DNA from: Opitutaceae bacterium
GTDB taxonomy: Bacteria > Verrucomicrobiota > Verrucomicrobiia > Opitutales > Opitutaceae
DNA length: 64,000 bases
Direction of reading: 5' to 3'
NCBI GenBank assembly: GCA_003164715.1
Contig: PLTZ01000019.1
Coordinates: 62,001-126,000, forward strand
Below the pieces are notes generated by a model. The model did not search any database. It was given only the letters and a program-made list of their open reading frames with translations, and was not told where the DNA came from. Of this stretch, positions 1 through 8,239 are shown one piece after another; positions within the stretch are counted from its first letter, which is position 1, and each line of letters opens with the position of its first letter. A program made the position numbers and the translations under genes.

Positions 1-359
1 CCCAGGTGGAGGCGGAGGTTTGGCAGGTGTCCAAGATCGAGGACGGCGCGCCGGTACAGCGCCTCGGACAGCTCGATCGAGTGAATCTGGCGGAAGGCGC
101 CCCGCAGCGTGAAGATCGCGTCGCCGTGAAACGTCCCTGTCTCGACCATCACCGGTGTTCCGTACTGCTCGGCGTAGCGCCGGATGCACGCGTACTTGAC
201 AATGTCCGGCGGCGGGGCGGGCCTGCCCGCCTCCTGCCATAAGCGGACCTTCTTGAGGCTCACGGCGCGGAACGCCCTGTCCCTGCGCAGGTCGCGCAGC
301 GGATGGTACAGGCCCGTGAGCCTCAGCATTTGCGCGGCGGCACGACGGAGGGCGCTCAT
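1..359 (-). CDS. SAM-methyltransferase-like protein, 3' end off window
   Basis: The reverse strand is open from an ATG at 359 to the left edge; 119 codons are visible and the C-terminus lies outside. The readable part contains VETGTFHGDAIF followed by IHSIELSEALY. This is the motif I arrangement (acidic residue, G-x-F/Y-x-G, then an acidic SAM-ribose residue) of class I methyltransferase-like proteins common in polysaccharide loci. It starts 10 bases after the stop of the wzt-like gene and is probably its operon partner, perhaps methylating a glycan; the substrate cannot be told. The fold assignment is from motif reading only. Confidence 0.6.
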   Translation of the reverse strand, partial: MSALRRAAAQMLRLTGLYHPLRDLRRDRAFRAVSLKKVRLWQEAGRPAPPPDIVKYACIRRYAEQYGTPVMVETGTFHGDAIFTLRGAFRQIHSIELSEALYRRAVLDLGHLPNLRLHL

Positions 360-369
360 CTTTCGGTTC

Positions 370-1611
370 TCACAGCTTTCGGGTTTCGACGCGCATCGAG
401 TTGATGACAAGCCCGAAGCCAGAGGAGGCTGCGCACAAGATCATCGGGTTCTCCCCGGTGATCTCCAGACGGGCTGCGTCAAACTGCTGGATCGTCTGGT
501 CCGCCACCGAGAGGCCGACCACGAGGGTGTAGCTGTCCGCAGCGAGTGCGACGGAATCCTGGGTGAAGATGATCTCGTGCTCCCCAGGCTCGATCCGGCA
601 GGGCGCGCTCCAGACCGTCTGCAGGCCGAGGTTCTCGCTTGTGATCACGCCGAGGGCCACGACGAAGTCTGCCAGAGCGCGCGCCGCCACGATCCGGATG
701 CGCACCCTCCACGGCTCTCCCACGCGCGCGAAGGCGAGCGTTCGCTGATCGAGCGTCTCGACCCGCACCGCGCTCACATAGGCGCGCTCGCGAAGCTCGG
801 GCGTCGGCTCGGGAACCCGCGCGAGCTGGTTCTCCTCGAGTCCGTGCGCATAGACGCCCAGGACGACGTTCGTCGGCCCGTCCGCGGTCAGGCGCCCGCT
901 CTCAAGCAGGATCGCCCGGCTGCAAACCTGTCGAACGATCGGGAGGTTGTGGCTGACGAAGAGCACCGTGCGGCCCTCGCCGCGCGCGACGTCCCGCATC
1001 TTCCCAAGGCACTTCTTCTGGAACGCCGTGTCGCCGACGGCCAGGACCTCGTCGATGATGAGGATCTCCGGCTCCAGGTGGGCCGCGATGGCGAAGGCGA
1101 GCCTCACGTACATTCCGCTTGAGTAGTGTTTGACCGGGGTGTCGAGGAACCTCTGCACCTCGGCAAACGCCACGATCTCGTCGAACTTGGCCCTGATCTC
1201 CTTGCGCCGCATCCCGAGGATGGCCCCGTTCAGGAGGATGTTCTCCCTGCCGGTGAGCTCCGGGTGGAACCCCGTTCCCACCTCTAGAAGGGAAGCGGCT
1301 CGCCCGAGCAGCCGCACGGTGCCCGCCGTCGGGTCGGTTATCCTGGAGAGGATCTTCAGCAGGGTCGACTTGCCCGCGCCGTTTCGCCCGACGACCCCGA
1401 GCACCTCGCCGCGCCCCACCTTGAAGCTCACGTCGCTCAGCGCCCAGAACTCCTCCTTGTCGATCTGCGCGCCGCCGGCGCCCCGGAGCCTTCGCCACCA
1501 CGAGCCGGCGCCCTGGGCCAGCCGGTCCCTCAGGGTGTCGTGACGCGTCTCGTGGCCGATCACGTAGCGCTTGCTCAGGCCCTCGACCGTGATGACTGAT
1601 TCTCGTTCCAT
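370..1611 (-). CDS. wzt: Polysaccharide ABC exporter ATP-binding subunit (Wzt-like)
   Basis: This 413-residue ATPase would energise export of a lipid-linked polysaccharide across the inner membrane, paired with the permease encoded just upstream. Walker A GRNGAGKST lies at residues 75-83, the signature SSGM near 163-166 and Walker B ILIIDE at 183-188. The region after about 250 is a separate beta-rich domain ending near residue 405. This is the layout of Wzt proteins, whose C-terminal domain recognises the modified end of the O-antigen. ABC-2 exporters of this family (Wzt, TagH, KpsT) share the short insertion before Walker A seen here at about 30-50. The start is 7 bases after the permease stop. 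Cargo specificity is not visible. Confidence 0.9.
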   Translation of the reverse strand: MERESVITVEGLSKRYVIGHETRHDTLRDRLAQGAGSWWRRLRGAGGAQIDKEEFWALSDVSFKVGRGEVLGVVGRNGAGKSTLLKILSRITDPTAGTVRLLGRAASLLEVGTGFHPELTGRENILLNGAILGMRRKEIRAKFDEIVAFAEVQRFLDTPVKHYSSGMYVRLAFAIAAHLEPEILIIDEVLAVGDTAFQKKCLGKMRDVARGEGRTVLFVSHNLPIVRQVCSRAILLESGRLTADGPTNVVLGVYAHGLEENQLARVPEPTPELRERAYVSAVRVETLDQRTLAFARVGEPWRVRIRIVAARALADFVVALGVITSENLGLQTVWSAPCRIEPGEHEIIFTQDSVALAADSYTLVVGLSVADQTIQQFDAARLEITGENPMILCAASSGFGLVINSMRVETRKL

Positions 1612-1618
1612 TGCGGTC

Positions 1619-2446
1619 CTAGATGTTGTCCGCCAGCAGGCGCTCCGTGTGGCGGAAATACCACACTCCCGTGAACACCAGAATCGCGATGAGCACGACG
1701 CTCGTCACGATCACGCTCGGGTCGAGCGTGGCGCTCTTGCCGAGCAGGCACCACCGGAACCCGTCGATGACGCCGGTGAGGGGATTCAGCCCGAGCAGCC
1801 CGCGCCAGTTCGGCATGTTGTCGGTGCGGAACCCGACCGGGGAGAGGAAGATGCCGACCTGCAGCATGAAGGGCGCGATAAACCGGAAGTCGCGGTACTG
1901 CACCGTGAGGGCCGTGAGCCACGCGCCGGTGCCGAACGCGGCCAGGAGCGCCAGGAGGATGAAGAGCGGCAGAAAGACGACGTGCCAGGACGGCAACACG
2001 CCGAACCAGAGCATCATCGCGGTGTAGAGCGAGAGCACGACCGCGAAGTCGACGAGGGCGACCGCCAGCGCCGACAGCGGGATTATCAGCCGGGGGAAGT
2101 ACACCTTCGAGACGAGGCTGGCGTTGTTCAGGAGGCTGCCGCTCGCCCCGCTGAAGGCCGAGCTGAAGAGCTGCCAGGGCAGCAGTCCAGCCAGGACAAC
2201 CAAGGGGTACGGGGTGTTGTCGTTGGGCATGTTCGCCAGCTTCCCGAAAACGAACGTAAAGATGACCATCGTGATCGCCGGCTGCACCACGGCCCACGCG
2301 ATGCCGAGCGTGGCCTGCTTGTACCGCACCTTGACGTCGCGCCACGCGAGGAAGCCGAGCAGCTCGCGGTAGTTCCATAGGTCCGCCCAATAGGCCTTGT
2401 CCTGGCGGCCGGCGGTGATCTGGGTCTCAGCGGCTTGGAACGGCAT
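1619..2446 (-). CDS. wzm: Polysaccharide ABC exporter permease (Wzm-like)
   Basis: A 275-residue ABC-2 type permease. The N-terminal DLWNYRELLGFLAWRDVKVRYKQ amphipathic segment followed by six hydrophobic stretches is typical of Wzm/KpsM/TagG transporters, which carry undecaprenyl-linked polysaccharide across the inner membrane. The chosen ATG at 2446 gives MPFQAAETQ and overlaps the end of the upstream glycosyltransferase by 20 bases. A longer reading up to 2614 is possible but adds only low-complexity Ser/Arg-rich sequence that is out of character. It forms the exporter with the ATPase directly downstream. Confidence 0.9.
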   Translation of the reverse strand: MPFQAAETQITAGRQDKAYWADLWNYRELLGFLAWRDVKVRYKQATLGIAWAVVQPAITMVIFTFVFGKLANMPNDNTPYPLVVLAGLLPWQLFSSAFSGASGSLLNNASLVSKVYFPRLIIPLSALAVALVDFAVVLSLYTAMMLWFGVLPSWHVVFLPLFILLALLAAFGTGAWLTALTVQYRDFRFIAPFMLQVGIFLSPVGFRTDNMPNWRGLLGLNPLTGVIDGFRWCLLGKSATLDPSVIVTSVVLIAILVFTGVWYFRHTERLLADNI

Positions 2447-3530
2447 CGGGATCCGCCAGCGCGGCGTTGAGGCGCTTCGAGAACTCCTCGAAGGAGAACT
2501 TGGCCAGGTGCTCGCGGATCCTCCGCGGGTCGAACGGCCGGCGGGCGAGCCGGATGCAGGCATCGGCGATCTGGTCGATTCGGCCGTACTCGACGAGCTC
2601 GCCGACCTCCTCATCGACGACCTCGGGAATGCCGCCGGCCCTGGCCCCGAGGCACGGCTTGCCGAAGCTCATCGCCTCCAGAAAGACCAGGCCAAACCCC
2701 TCCTTGCGGCTAGGGAGCGCGAAGAGGTGGCACCGCGAATACTCGTCCCGAAGCCTTGCGTCGTCGATCATGCCCAGGATCTCCACAGCGTCGGGGCCGC
2801 CGTTCTCCTGCGCGAGGCCGCGCAGGCGCGCTTCATCGTTGCCCCCGCCGACGACGACCAGGCGGGCATCGGGCAACTGCCTGCGAACGAGAGGCATCGC
2901 CTCGATGAGGGTGTCCACGCCCTTGTAGGTGTCGTTGCGGGTCAGCCGCGCCACGGTGAGGATCCGTGGCCACGGGTGGGCCGCCGGCGGCCTCGGGAGA
3001 TCCGGGAACGCGAAATCCGGGTCGAGGGTGTTGGGGACGATCTCGAGCTTCGCGGGGTCGAGCGAGGGCAGGAATCTCAGGATCTGGCGGCGGGTGTATT
3101 CGCTGACGCAGAGAATCTTGTGCGCGCGCATGAGGCCGCCCCGCTCGGTCCACGTATAGGGGCGCCAGACATCGATGCCGTGGGCGATGACGTTGTAGCG
3201 CATGCGGGGATTGATCCATTGCACGAGTCGAGCCACGCTCGCAAGGTGGATGTGCCCGCAGACGATGCGGTCTGCGTTTCGGCCGTGCCACAGGCTGGCC
3301 GCGGTGAACCGCACCTTGCTGCGGTCCGCGGGGACCAATGGCGAGATCGAGGCCCGCCGCAGGTAGGCCGGGATCCTCTGCAGCGAGGAGTCATCGTCGT
3401 TCAGGACGATGGCCCCGACCGAGGACCCCTGCGGGGCCCCAAGGATCATGGCGTGCAGGTAGGCGCGCAGGATCCGCGCGATTCCCCCCTCGGCCCTGAA
3501 AAGCTCGGGAGCTAGGAGCAGGGTCTTCAT
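2427..3530 (-). CDS. Glycosyltransferase family 4 (GT-B fold)
   Basis: A 367-residue protein with the two Rossmann-like halves of retaining GT-B enzymes. The N-terminal half begins MKTLLLAPELFRAEGGIAR with the glycine-rich loop near 15. The C-terminal half carries the nucleotide-sugar binding E-x7-E motif (E277 and E285 in SRKEGFGLVFLEA) and GGIPEVV. It starts inside the last 4 bases of the asparagine synthetase gene (overlap 3527-3530), so the two are translationally coupled. It probably adds a sugar, often mannose or glucose in this family, to the polysaccharide exported by the neighbouring ABC transporter. The exact sugar is not predictable. Confidence 0.88.
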   Translation of the reverse strand: MKTLLLAPELFRAEGGIARILRAYLHAMILGAPQGSSVGAIVLNDDDSSLQRIPAYLRRASISPLVPADRSKVRFTAASLWHGRNADRIVCGHIHLASVARLVQWINPRMRYNVIAHGIDVWRPYTWTERGGLMRAHKILCVSEYTRRQILRFLPSLDPAKLEIVPNTLDPDFAFPDLPRPPAAHPWPRILTVARLTRNDTYKGVDTLIEAMPLVRRQLPDARLVVVGGGNDEARLRGLAQENGGPDAVEILGMIDDARLRDEYSRCHLFALPSRKEGFGLVFLEAMSFGKPCLGARAGGIPEVVDEEVGELVEYGRIDQIADACIRLARRPFDPRRIREHLAKFSFEEFSKRLNAALADPDAVPSR

Positions 3531-5428
3531 TGGCGCTTCCGAGAGCCCACGAACCCGATGAGGACGGCCAGGCTCCAGACGCGCGACCAGTTGCGCCTAT
3601 CCTCGGATAAGAGGAAGTCCTGCCAGAGGTCCTTGACGGCCCGCGCATCGAGCCATGGGCAGCGGTCCAGGCTCGGCTTGGAGAACGAGTCCTCGAGAAA
3701 CTCCCGGAGCGGGCCGTGCATCCAGACGGCAAACGGGAGCAGGAAGCCGACCTTTGTCTGGTCGCGCGTCGCCGCCGGCAGAAGGTCGTTCATCGCATCC
3801 GAAAGGGCGCGCTTGTAGTGCCCCGGGGAGAAGACGTACTCCTCGGGCTGCCCCCACAGCCACCTGATCAGCCGGCTGTCGACGTAGGGCGTCCGCAGCT
3901 CAATCGAGTTCGCCATGCTGAACACGTCGCCGTCGGCCAGGAGGACATCCGAAAGGTAGGTGCGCAGCTCCCACGAGCAGACCGACCTGAGCGGTCCGGA
4001 CTGGTGCAGCTCGAACGCGAAGTCGTCCAGCATCGGGTGGAACGGCCCCTGGCGCCGGACGACCTCGCGCGTGCCCGGCTCGAGGAGGGTGAGGCGCGCG
4101 CTTTCGGCGAAGACCATCCTCTGCAGGGAGGCCAGCTCGTGCAGGTCCCGAGCGTTCGTGAGGAAGTCGGTGAGCTTGCGCGAGCGGACGGTCGGCCTGA
4201 GTTTCAGCATGCCCACCAGGGCCCGCCGCACGATTGCCGGCAGGCTTTGCCAGTACGGCAGGAGCCGGGCCATTGCGGGTATGTGCCGGAATGACGGGTA
4301 CCCGCCGAAGATCTCGTCGCCGCCGAGGCCGGACAGAACCACCTTGGTGCCGTGCTGGGAGGCGAGCTGGCTCACAAAAAAGGTGTTGATGCCATCGCCC
4401 GTCGGCTGGTCCATGCTCGACAGGATCCTCGGCATGCTCCGCGCGACCTCCATGCCGGTGAGCCGGTGCTCGTGGTGCTCGGTGCCGAAGAGCCCGGAGA
4501 TCCTCCGGGCGGAATCCTGCTCTGAGAACTCGGCCTCGTCGAAAGTCAGCGTGAAGGTGCTCAGCCGGCCGGGTACGTGCTGCCTCAGAAGCGCGACGAT
4601 CGCGCTGGAGTCAATCCCGCCTGAAAGGAAGGCGCCCACGGGGACGTCCGCGATCGAGTGGGCCCTCACGCTATCGTCCAGGTGCTCGCGCAGCTGCCCG
4701 ACAAAATCCGGGTAGGAACCGCGGGCCGCGCCTTTCCCGGAGGTCGCTCCCGCGCCCAGGCTGAAGTAGCGCCTGATGACAAGCTGGCCGTCCCGCCAGA
4801 TGGCCATTCGGCCGGGGCGCAAGCAGTGGATGCGGCGGTAGATCGTCTCGGGAGCAGGCACCGAGAGGTGCGCGAGATACGCGCCCACGGAGGTGGGTTC
4901 TATCTCCGCGGGCATGCCCCTCGACGCCAGAAGCGCCCCGATTTCCGACGCGAAGAACAGGCTGCCGTCGCTGCGCCAATGGAAGTACAGCGGCTTTATC
5001 CCGAACGGGCCGCGGGCGACAAAGAGCGAGTTCTCCGCGCCGTCCCAGACCGCGAACGCGAACATCCCGCGCAGGCGCTGGAGGCAGGCCTCCTTCCACT
5101 GCGCAAAGGCGGCGAGGAGCACCTCGGTGTCGCAGTTCGTCCGGAAGCCCCAGCCAAGGCCACCGAGCTCCGATCTGAGCTCGCGGAAGTTGTAGATCGC
5201 CCCGTTGAAGACGATTGTGTAGCGCCCGTCGGGCGTGGCCATCGGCTGCTGGCCGTTCGCAAGGTCGAATATCGCGAGCCTCTGCGTGCCGAGCGTCGCC
5301 GCACCGCGGTGCTCGACACCTCCGCCGTCGGGGCCGCGGTGATCCATTGCCGCGCACATGCGGCGGACGGCCTCATAGCGGGATTCCTGCGAATCACGCG
5401 TGCTGACGATTCCGGCTATGCCGCACAT
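3527..5428 (-). CDS. asnB: Asparagine synthase (glutamine-hydrolysing)
   Basis: A 633-residue class II glutamine amidotransferase. Cys2 (MCGIAG) is the N-terminal nucleophile, with the expected RGPDGGG near 31-37 and FNGAIYNF near 74-81. The synthetase half has the PP-loop LSGGIDSS at about 268-275. Enzymes of this family make asparagine, but copies inside surface-polysaccharide loci often amidate a sugar acid or another exported product. Here the gene heads a minus-strand run of GT4, Wzm, Wzt and a methyltransferase, which favours a glycan role. The usual ARDxFGIKPLYY segment reads ARGPFGIKPLYF (Asp to Gly at 140). The family is certain; the product amidated is not. Confidence 0.88.
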   Translation of the reverse strand: MCGIAGIVSTRDSQESRYEAVRRMCAAMDHRGPDGGGVEHRGAATLGTQRLAIFDLANGQQPMATPDGRYTIVFNGAIYNFRELRSELGGLGWGFRTNCDTEVLLAAFAQWKEACLQRLRGMFAFAVWDGAENSLFVARGPFGIKPLYFHWRSDGSLFFASEIGALLASRGMPAEIEPTSVGAYLAHLSVPAPETIYRRIHCLRPGRMAIWRDGQLVIRRYFSLGAGATSGKGAARGSYPDFVGQLREHLDDSVRAHSIADVPVGAFLSGGIDSSAIVALLRQHVPGRLSTFTLTFDEAEFSEQDSARRISGLFGTEHHEHRLTGMEVARSMPRILSSMDQPTGDGINTFFVSQLASQHGTKVVLSGLGGDEIFGGYPSFRHIPAMARLLPYWQSLPAIVRRALVGMLKLRPTVRSRKLTDFLTNARDLHELASLQRMVFAESARLTLLEPGTREVVRRQGPFHPMLDDFAFELHQSGPLRSVCSWELRTYLSDVLLADGDVFSMANSIELRTPYVDSRLIRWLWGQPEEYVFSPGHYKRALSDAMNDLLPAATRDQTKVGFLLPFAVWMHGPLREFLEDSFSKPSLDRCPWLDARAVKDLWQDFLLSEDRRNWSRVWSLAVLIGFVGSRKRQ

Positions 5429-5741
5429 TCTTCGCGTTGCTGACAGCTTCGCCCCGTCACTTCCGGCCGCCTAGGACGGACCAGGGGTGATCTGGTGGGC
5501 AGGGGCTTCCCTTTCCGGTTCGATGTTGCCGATTTTCACGCGCGATACAAACAGTCTTGTTGAAGGGATAAGCAGTTGATCCGTATTCCAATGTGAGGCT
5601 CATGGGGTCCGGTTATTGCCCCTCGAACCCGGGGACCCGGAGCGCTCCCGGGGCGCGTTCAATATTCCGGGCTCCGGCCCCCTTTCCGCCCCGGGGCCGA
5701 AGGCACGCGCGTGCGCCCCGCGGGCGGCATGCCGGATAATT
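5429..5741. other. Intergenic region upstream of the asnB polysaccharide operon
   Basis: No gene is apparent in these 313 bases. The part next to asnB (about 5530-5600) is less GC-rich and is where a minus-strand promoter for the polysaccharide operon would sit, but I found no convincing -35/-10 pair. The distal part (5600-5740) is very GC-rich, with short inverted C/G runs, and may end transcription of the minus-strand gene above it. Confidence 0.4.
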
Positions 5742-6251
5742 TCACAGCAATCCGCGCTCAAGGGCGTATCGCCTGCCGGACTGCGAAAGCACGAAGAGCT
5801 CGACCCCCGGGCGCCGCTCCTCGCATTCGACCAACTTCAGCTCCTCAAGGACCCGGTGCCAATGCAGCTTGAACCTGTTTCCCGAGAGGCCCGCCGCGTC
5901 GGCGATCTCATTCTCAGACATGGAGAACGGATCGGCTGCCAGGGACGCGATGATCGCATGCTCCTCCTCCGATAGCTGAAAGGCAGCCGGGGCGGCCGCC
6001 TGCAGGGCCTCGAGCCGCTTGCCCTTCTGGAATAGCCGCGCGGCGAGGCAGCAGAAGGCAACCCCAAGCCCGAGCCATTCCAAGGTGAAGGCCCTAAGGC
6101 CAAGGGTCAGCGTGCCACGCGATGTGTCCCAATTGCCCACGATTGCCGCCAGAACCGAGAGGCCCAGGATCCCGAGCGCACAGAATCTTATCAACTTGTT
6201 TTGGGCCAGAATCTTATACAGATGAGGCTTTGACTGTGATTCCTCGTTCAT
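5742..6251 (-). CDS. Two-helix membrane protein with C-terminal winged-helix-like domain
   Basis: I do not recognise this 169-residue protein as a named family. Two hydrophobic segments are visible near residues 20-42 (IRFCALGILGLSVLAAIVG) and 52-73, followed by a basic turn (FQKGKR). The soluble C-terminal half begins at FQLSEEEHAII and contains a helix-turn-helix-like stretch (SENEIADAAGLSGNRFKLHWHRVLEELKL) and a beta-wing-like LFVLSQSGRRYAL. This resembles a winged-helix domain anchored to the inner membrane. It is a single minus-strand gene with no operon partner. It could be a membrane-tethered regulator or a structural protein that borrowed the fold. Confidence 0.6.
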   Translation of the reverse strand: MNEESQSKPHLYKILAQNKLIRFCALGILGLSVLAAIVGNWDTSRGTLTLGLRAFTLEWLGLGVAFCCLAARLFQKGKRLEALQAAAPAAFQLSEEEHAIIASLAADPFSMSENEIADAAGLSGNRFKLHWHRVLEELKLVECEERRPGVELFVLSQSGRRYALERGLL

Positions 6252-6395
6252 GTCAATTGGCGGCCCGGATTCGGGGCGCAGGGATGGGCCAGGCTGGACG
6301 CCAGACCGATGCTCGGCAGCGGGCCGTGCTCACGGGGAACCCCATTGTCTCCTTCTTCCGGCAACGAAGCCGTTCCCGGCCAGTCGTACCGAGCT

Positions 6396-6944
6396 TCATG
6401 CACAGATTGAAGCAGCGATTTCACGAGCCAGGTCCCTGCCGAAGAGCCTTTCCACCAGAAGCAGCCCAAAATCCGCCGCCGTGCCCGCCCCGCGGGAGGT
6501 GAGGATGTTCCCGTCCTCCACCGTGCGTTCCCCGGGTAGGTACCGGGGCAGTTCCGCCGCCGTCGAGAAATGCGCGGTGAAGCGCCGCCCGTCGAGGACT
6601 CCCGCGTCCGCGAGGACGAGCGGCGCGGCACAGATCGCCGCGAGCAGGCGCCCGGCCGCGTTCTGTCGGAGCACGAGCGCGCGCACCCGGGGGTCGGCGC
6701 GCAGGAGTGCCACCCCGGGTCCGCCTGGCAGGAGAAGGCAGTCGTAGTCCCGGGGATCCCCGGACAAGACCGCGTCGAGGGTCGTGTCGGCGTGAACGAC
6801 AATCCCGTTTCGGCCCGTCACGTGGATGCCCGCGCCAAGGGCGGCGACGGTGACCTCAGCCTTGGCCCGGCGCAGGATGTCGATGGGGGCGACTGCCTCC
6901 ATCTCCTCGAAACCGTCGGCGAGGATCAACAGGACCTTGGGCAC
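6396..6944 (-). CDS. DJ-1/PfpI family protein
   Basis: A 182-residue DJ-1/PfpI superfamily protein (glutamine-amidotransferase-like fold). It begins PKVLLILADGFEEMEAV and has the conserved Glu at 14 and the reactive cysteine of the nucleophile elbow at 105 (AAICAAP), matching human DJ-1 E18/C106 spacing. Family members act in protein or metabolite repair (deglycase or glyoxalase activities are debated) or oxidative-stress sensing. The start is uncertain: I chose the GTG at 6944, which matches the family N-terminus. A GTG at 6980 would add 12 residues. The gene is divergent from ybaB. Confidence 0.85.
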   Translation of the reverse strand: MPKVLLILADGFEEMEAVAPIDILRRAKAEVTVAALGAGIHVTGRNGIVVHADTTLDAVLSGDPRDYDCLLLPGGPGVALLRADPRVRALVLRQNAAGRLLAAICAAPLVLADAGVLDGRRFTAHFSTAAELPRYLPGERTVEDGNILTSRGAGTAADFGLLLVERLFGRDLAREIAASICA

Positions 6945-7117
6945 GACCGGAGCTAAGCACCTCCCGGCCGGGATGCCCACGGAAATTTTCCGGTCCGCCG
7001 GGCCCTGATCCGGGCGCGGCCCCTTGGGGCGGAGCGCGACCGCGCAAATATCTTGTGACCTTTGCCCGCAGGAGGAAACTCACGGACAAGGCCAATCCCC
7101 TTAAACCCACCCACCCC

Positions 7118-7426
7118 ATGCCCGGCGTTGGAAAACTTCTTAAACAGGCGCAGAAGATGCAGCGCTCGATCGACGCGCTCCAAGCCGAGCTCGAAGCCAG
7201 GGAGTTCGAGGTGACGGGCGGCGGAGGCGCGGTAAGAATCAAGATCAACGGCGCGGGCCGATTCACGGCCCTGACGCTGGACCCGGAGCTGCTGAAGGAG
7301 GACCCGAAGCTCGTGGCCGACACCCTGCTGGCGTCGATCCAGGAGGCGGCGAAGCTAGCCAAGGACAACCACGACTCCGAGATGCAGAAGGTGACGTCGG
7401 CCTTCCAAATGCCGGGCCTTCTCTGA
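7118..7426 (+). CDS. ybaB: YbaB/EbfC family nucleoid-associated protein
   Basis: A small 102-residue protein with the typical YbaB pattern: the coiled helix VGKLLKQAQKMQRSIDALQAEL, the strand FEVTGGGGAVRIKINGAGRF and a second long helix after LLKEDPKLV. YbaB/EbfC proteins bind DNA as dimers. The ATG at 7118 (MPGVGK) is the family start; an in-frame upstream start at 7055 adds an unrelated basic leader. It sits 18 bases ahead of recR, the very widely conserved ybaB-recR pair, but no dnaX precedes it here. Confidence 0.93.
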   Translation: MPGVGKLLKQAQKMQRSIDALQAELEAREFEVTGGGGAVRIKINGAGRFTALTLDPELLKEDPKLVADTLLASIQEAAKLAKDNHDSEMQKVTSAFQMPGLL

Positions 7427-7444
7427 GAGGAGGCCCGGACTCCG

Positions 7445-8044
7445 ATGACACCGGCCTTCGAAAAGCTACAGAAGCATCTGAAGGAGCTGCCCGGGCTCGG
7501 GTACCGGTCGTCGGAGCGCATCGCGCTCAACCTGCTCGTGGAGAAGCCGGCGCGCCTGCCCGCCCTGATCGCTGCGCTCCAGGAGGCGGCCGGGGCCATT
7601 CGGAGTTGCACGCGCTGTGGCAACATCGCGGAGGGCGAGCTCTGCTCCATCTGTGCGGACCCGAGGCGCGCGGGAACAAGCGTATGCGTGGTTGAGCAGG
7701 TGCCCGACCTGGTTGCGCTCGAGCGGAGCGGGGCCTACCGCGGGGCTTATCACGTTTTGCACGGTAAGCTGTCCCCGCTTCACGGCGTTGGCCCGGACGA
7801 CCTGAACCTGGCGCCGCTGCTCGCGCGCGTCCTGTCGGGCGAGGCGCAGGAGATCATCCTGGCCCTCTCCAATGACGTCGAGGGCGAGGCGACGTGCCAT
7901 TATATCACGGAGCAGGTCTCGGCGACCGGCCGCCCGGTGAAGGTTTCGCGTATCGGGTTCGGGCTGCCGAGCGGCGGCGGGGTGCTCTACGCTGACTCGG
8001 TCACCCTGAAAAGCGCGCTCGACGGGCGCCGCACATATTCGTGA
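7445..8044 (+). CDS. recR: Recombination protein RecR
   Basis: A 199-residue RecR, close to the usual length. It has the N-terminal helix-hairpin-helix (LKELPGLGYRSSERIAL), the four-cysteine zinc site C55, C58, C67, C70 (CTRCGN, CSIC), and a Toprim domain from about residue 80 (VCVVEQVPDLVALE). RecR works with RecF and RecO to load RecA on gapped DNA. It is transcribed with ybaB and is followed within about 40 bases by a tRNA-Gly gene. Confidence 0.95.
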   Translation: MTPAFEKLQKHLKELPGLGYRSSERIALNLLVEKPARLPALIAALQEAAGAIRSCTRCGNIAEGELCSICADPRRAGTSVCVVEQVPDLVALERSGAYRGAYHVLHGKLSPLHGVGPDDLNLAPLLARVLSGEAQEIILALSNDVEGEATCHYITEQVSATGRPVKVSRIGFGLPSGGGVLYADSVTLKSALDGRRTYS

Positions 8045-8086
8045 TTGCCGAGGCTGCCGATTCCACTTTTCTTATGCGCGATCTTT

Positions 8087-8161
8087 GCGGGCGTAGTATA
8101 CCGGCTATTATGTGTGCTTCCCAAGCATGAGAAGCGAGTTCGACTCTCGCCGCCCGCACCA
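8087..8161 (+). tRNA. tRNA-Gly (anticodon CCC)
   Basis: The cloverleaf reads directly. The acceptor stem GCGGGCG (8087-8093) pairs fully with CGCCCGC (8151-8157). The anticodon stem TGTGC/GCATG encloses loop TTCCCAA with anticodon CCC. The T-arm stem GCGAG/CTCGC encloses TTCGACT. The 3' ACCA end is encoded. The D-stem (GTAT) pairs imperfectly and the variable region is only 4 bases, both tolerable in glycine tRNAs. Confidence 0.93.
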
Positions 8162-8239
8162 AAATAACCGAAGATCAACATCGTGGCCGCGGTAAGACAG
8201 GCAGGCGCCTAAGGGCGCCCTAAATCGGCCCACGGCAGA

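Noticed and set aside
184..1122. Long plus-strand open frame opposite the wzt-like gene
   Set aside because: It is a GC-driven shadow of the minus-strand ATPase gene and its translation is Arg/His/Asp-rich with no family pattern. The same applies to the many long antisense frames across the window.
8087..8161. tRNA-Gly as an integration site for the following glycan genes
   Set aside because: I found no integrase gene and no repeat of the tRNA 3' end downstream; GC content does not change across the tRNA.
8200..8226. Hairpin GGCGCC/GGCGCC after tRNA-Gly as a terminator
   Set aside because: Only a 6-bp self-complementary stem, no T-tract; too common by chance at this GC content.
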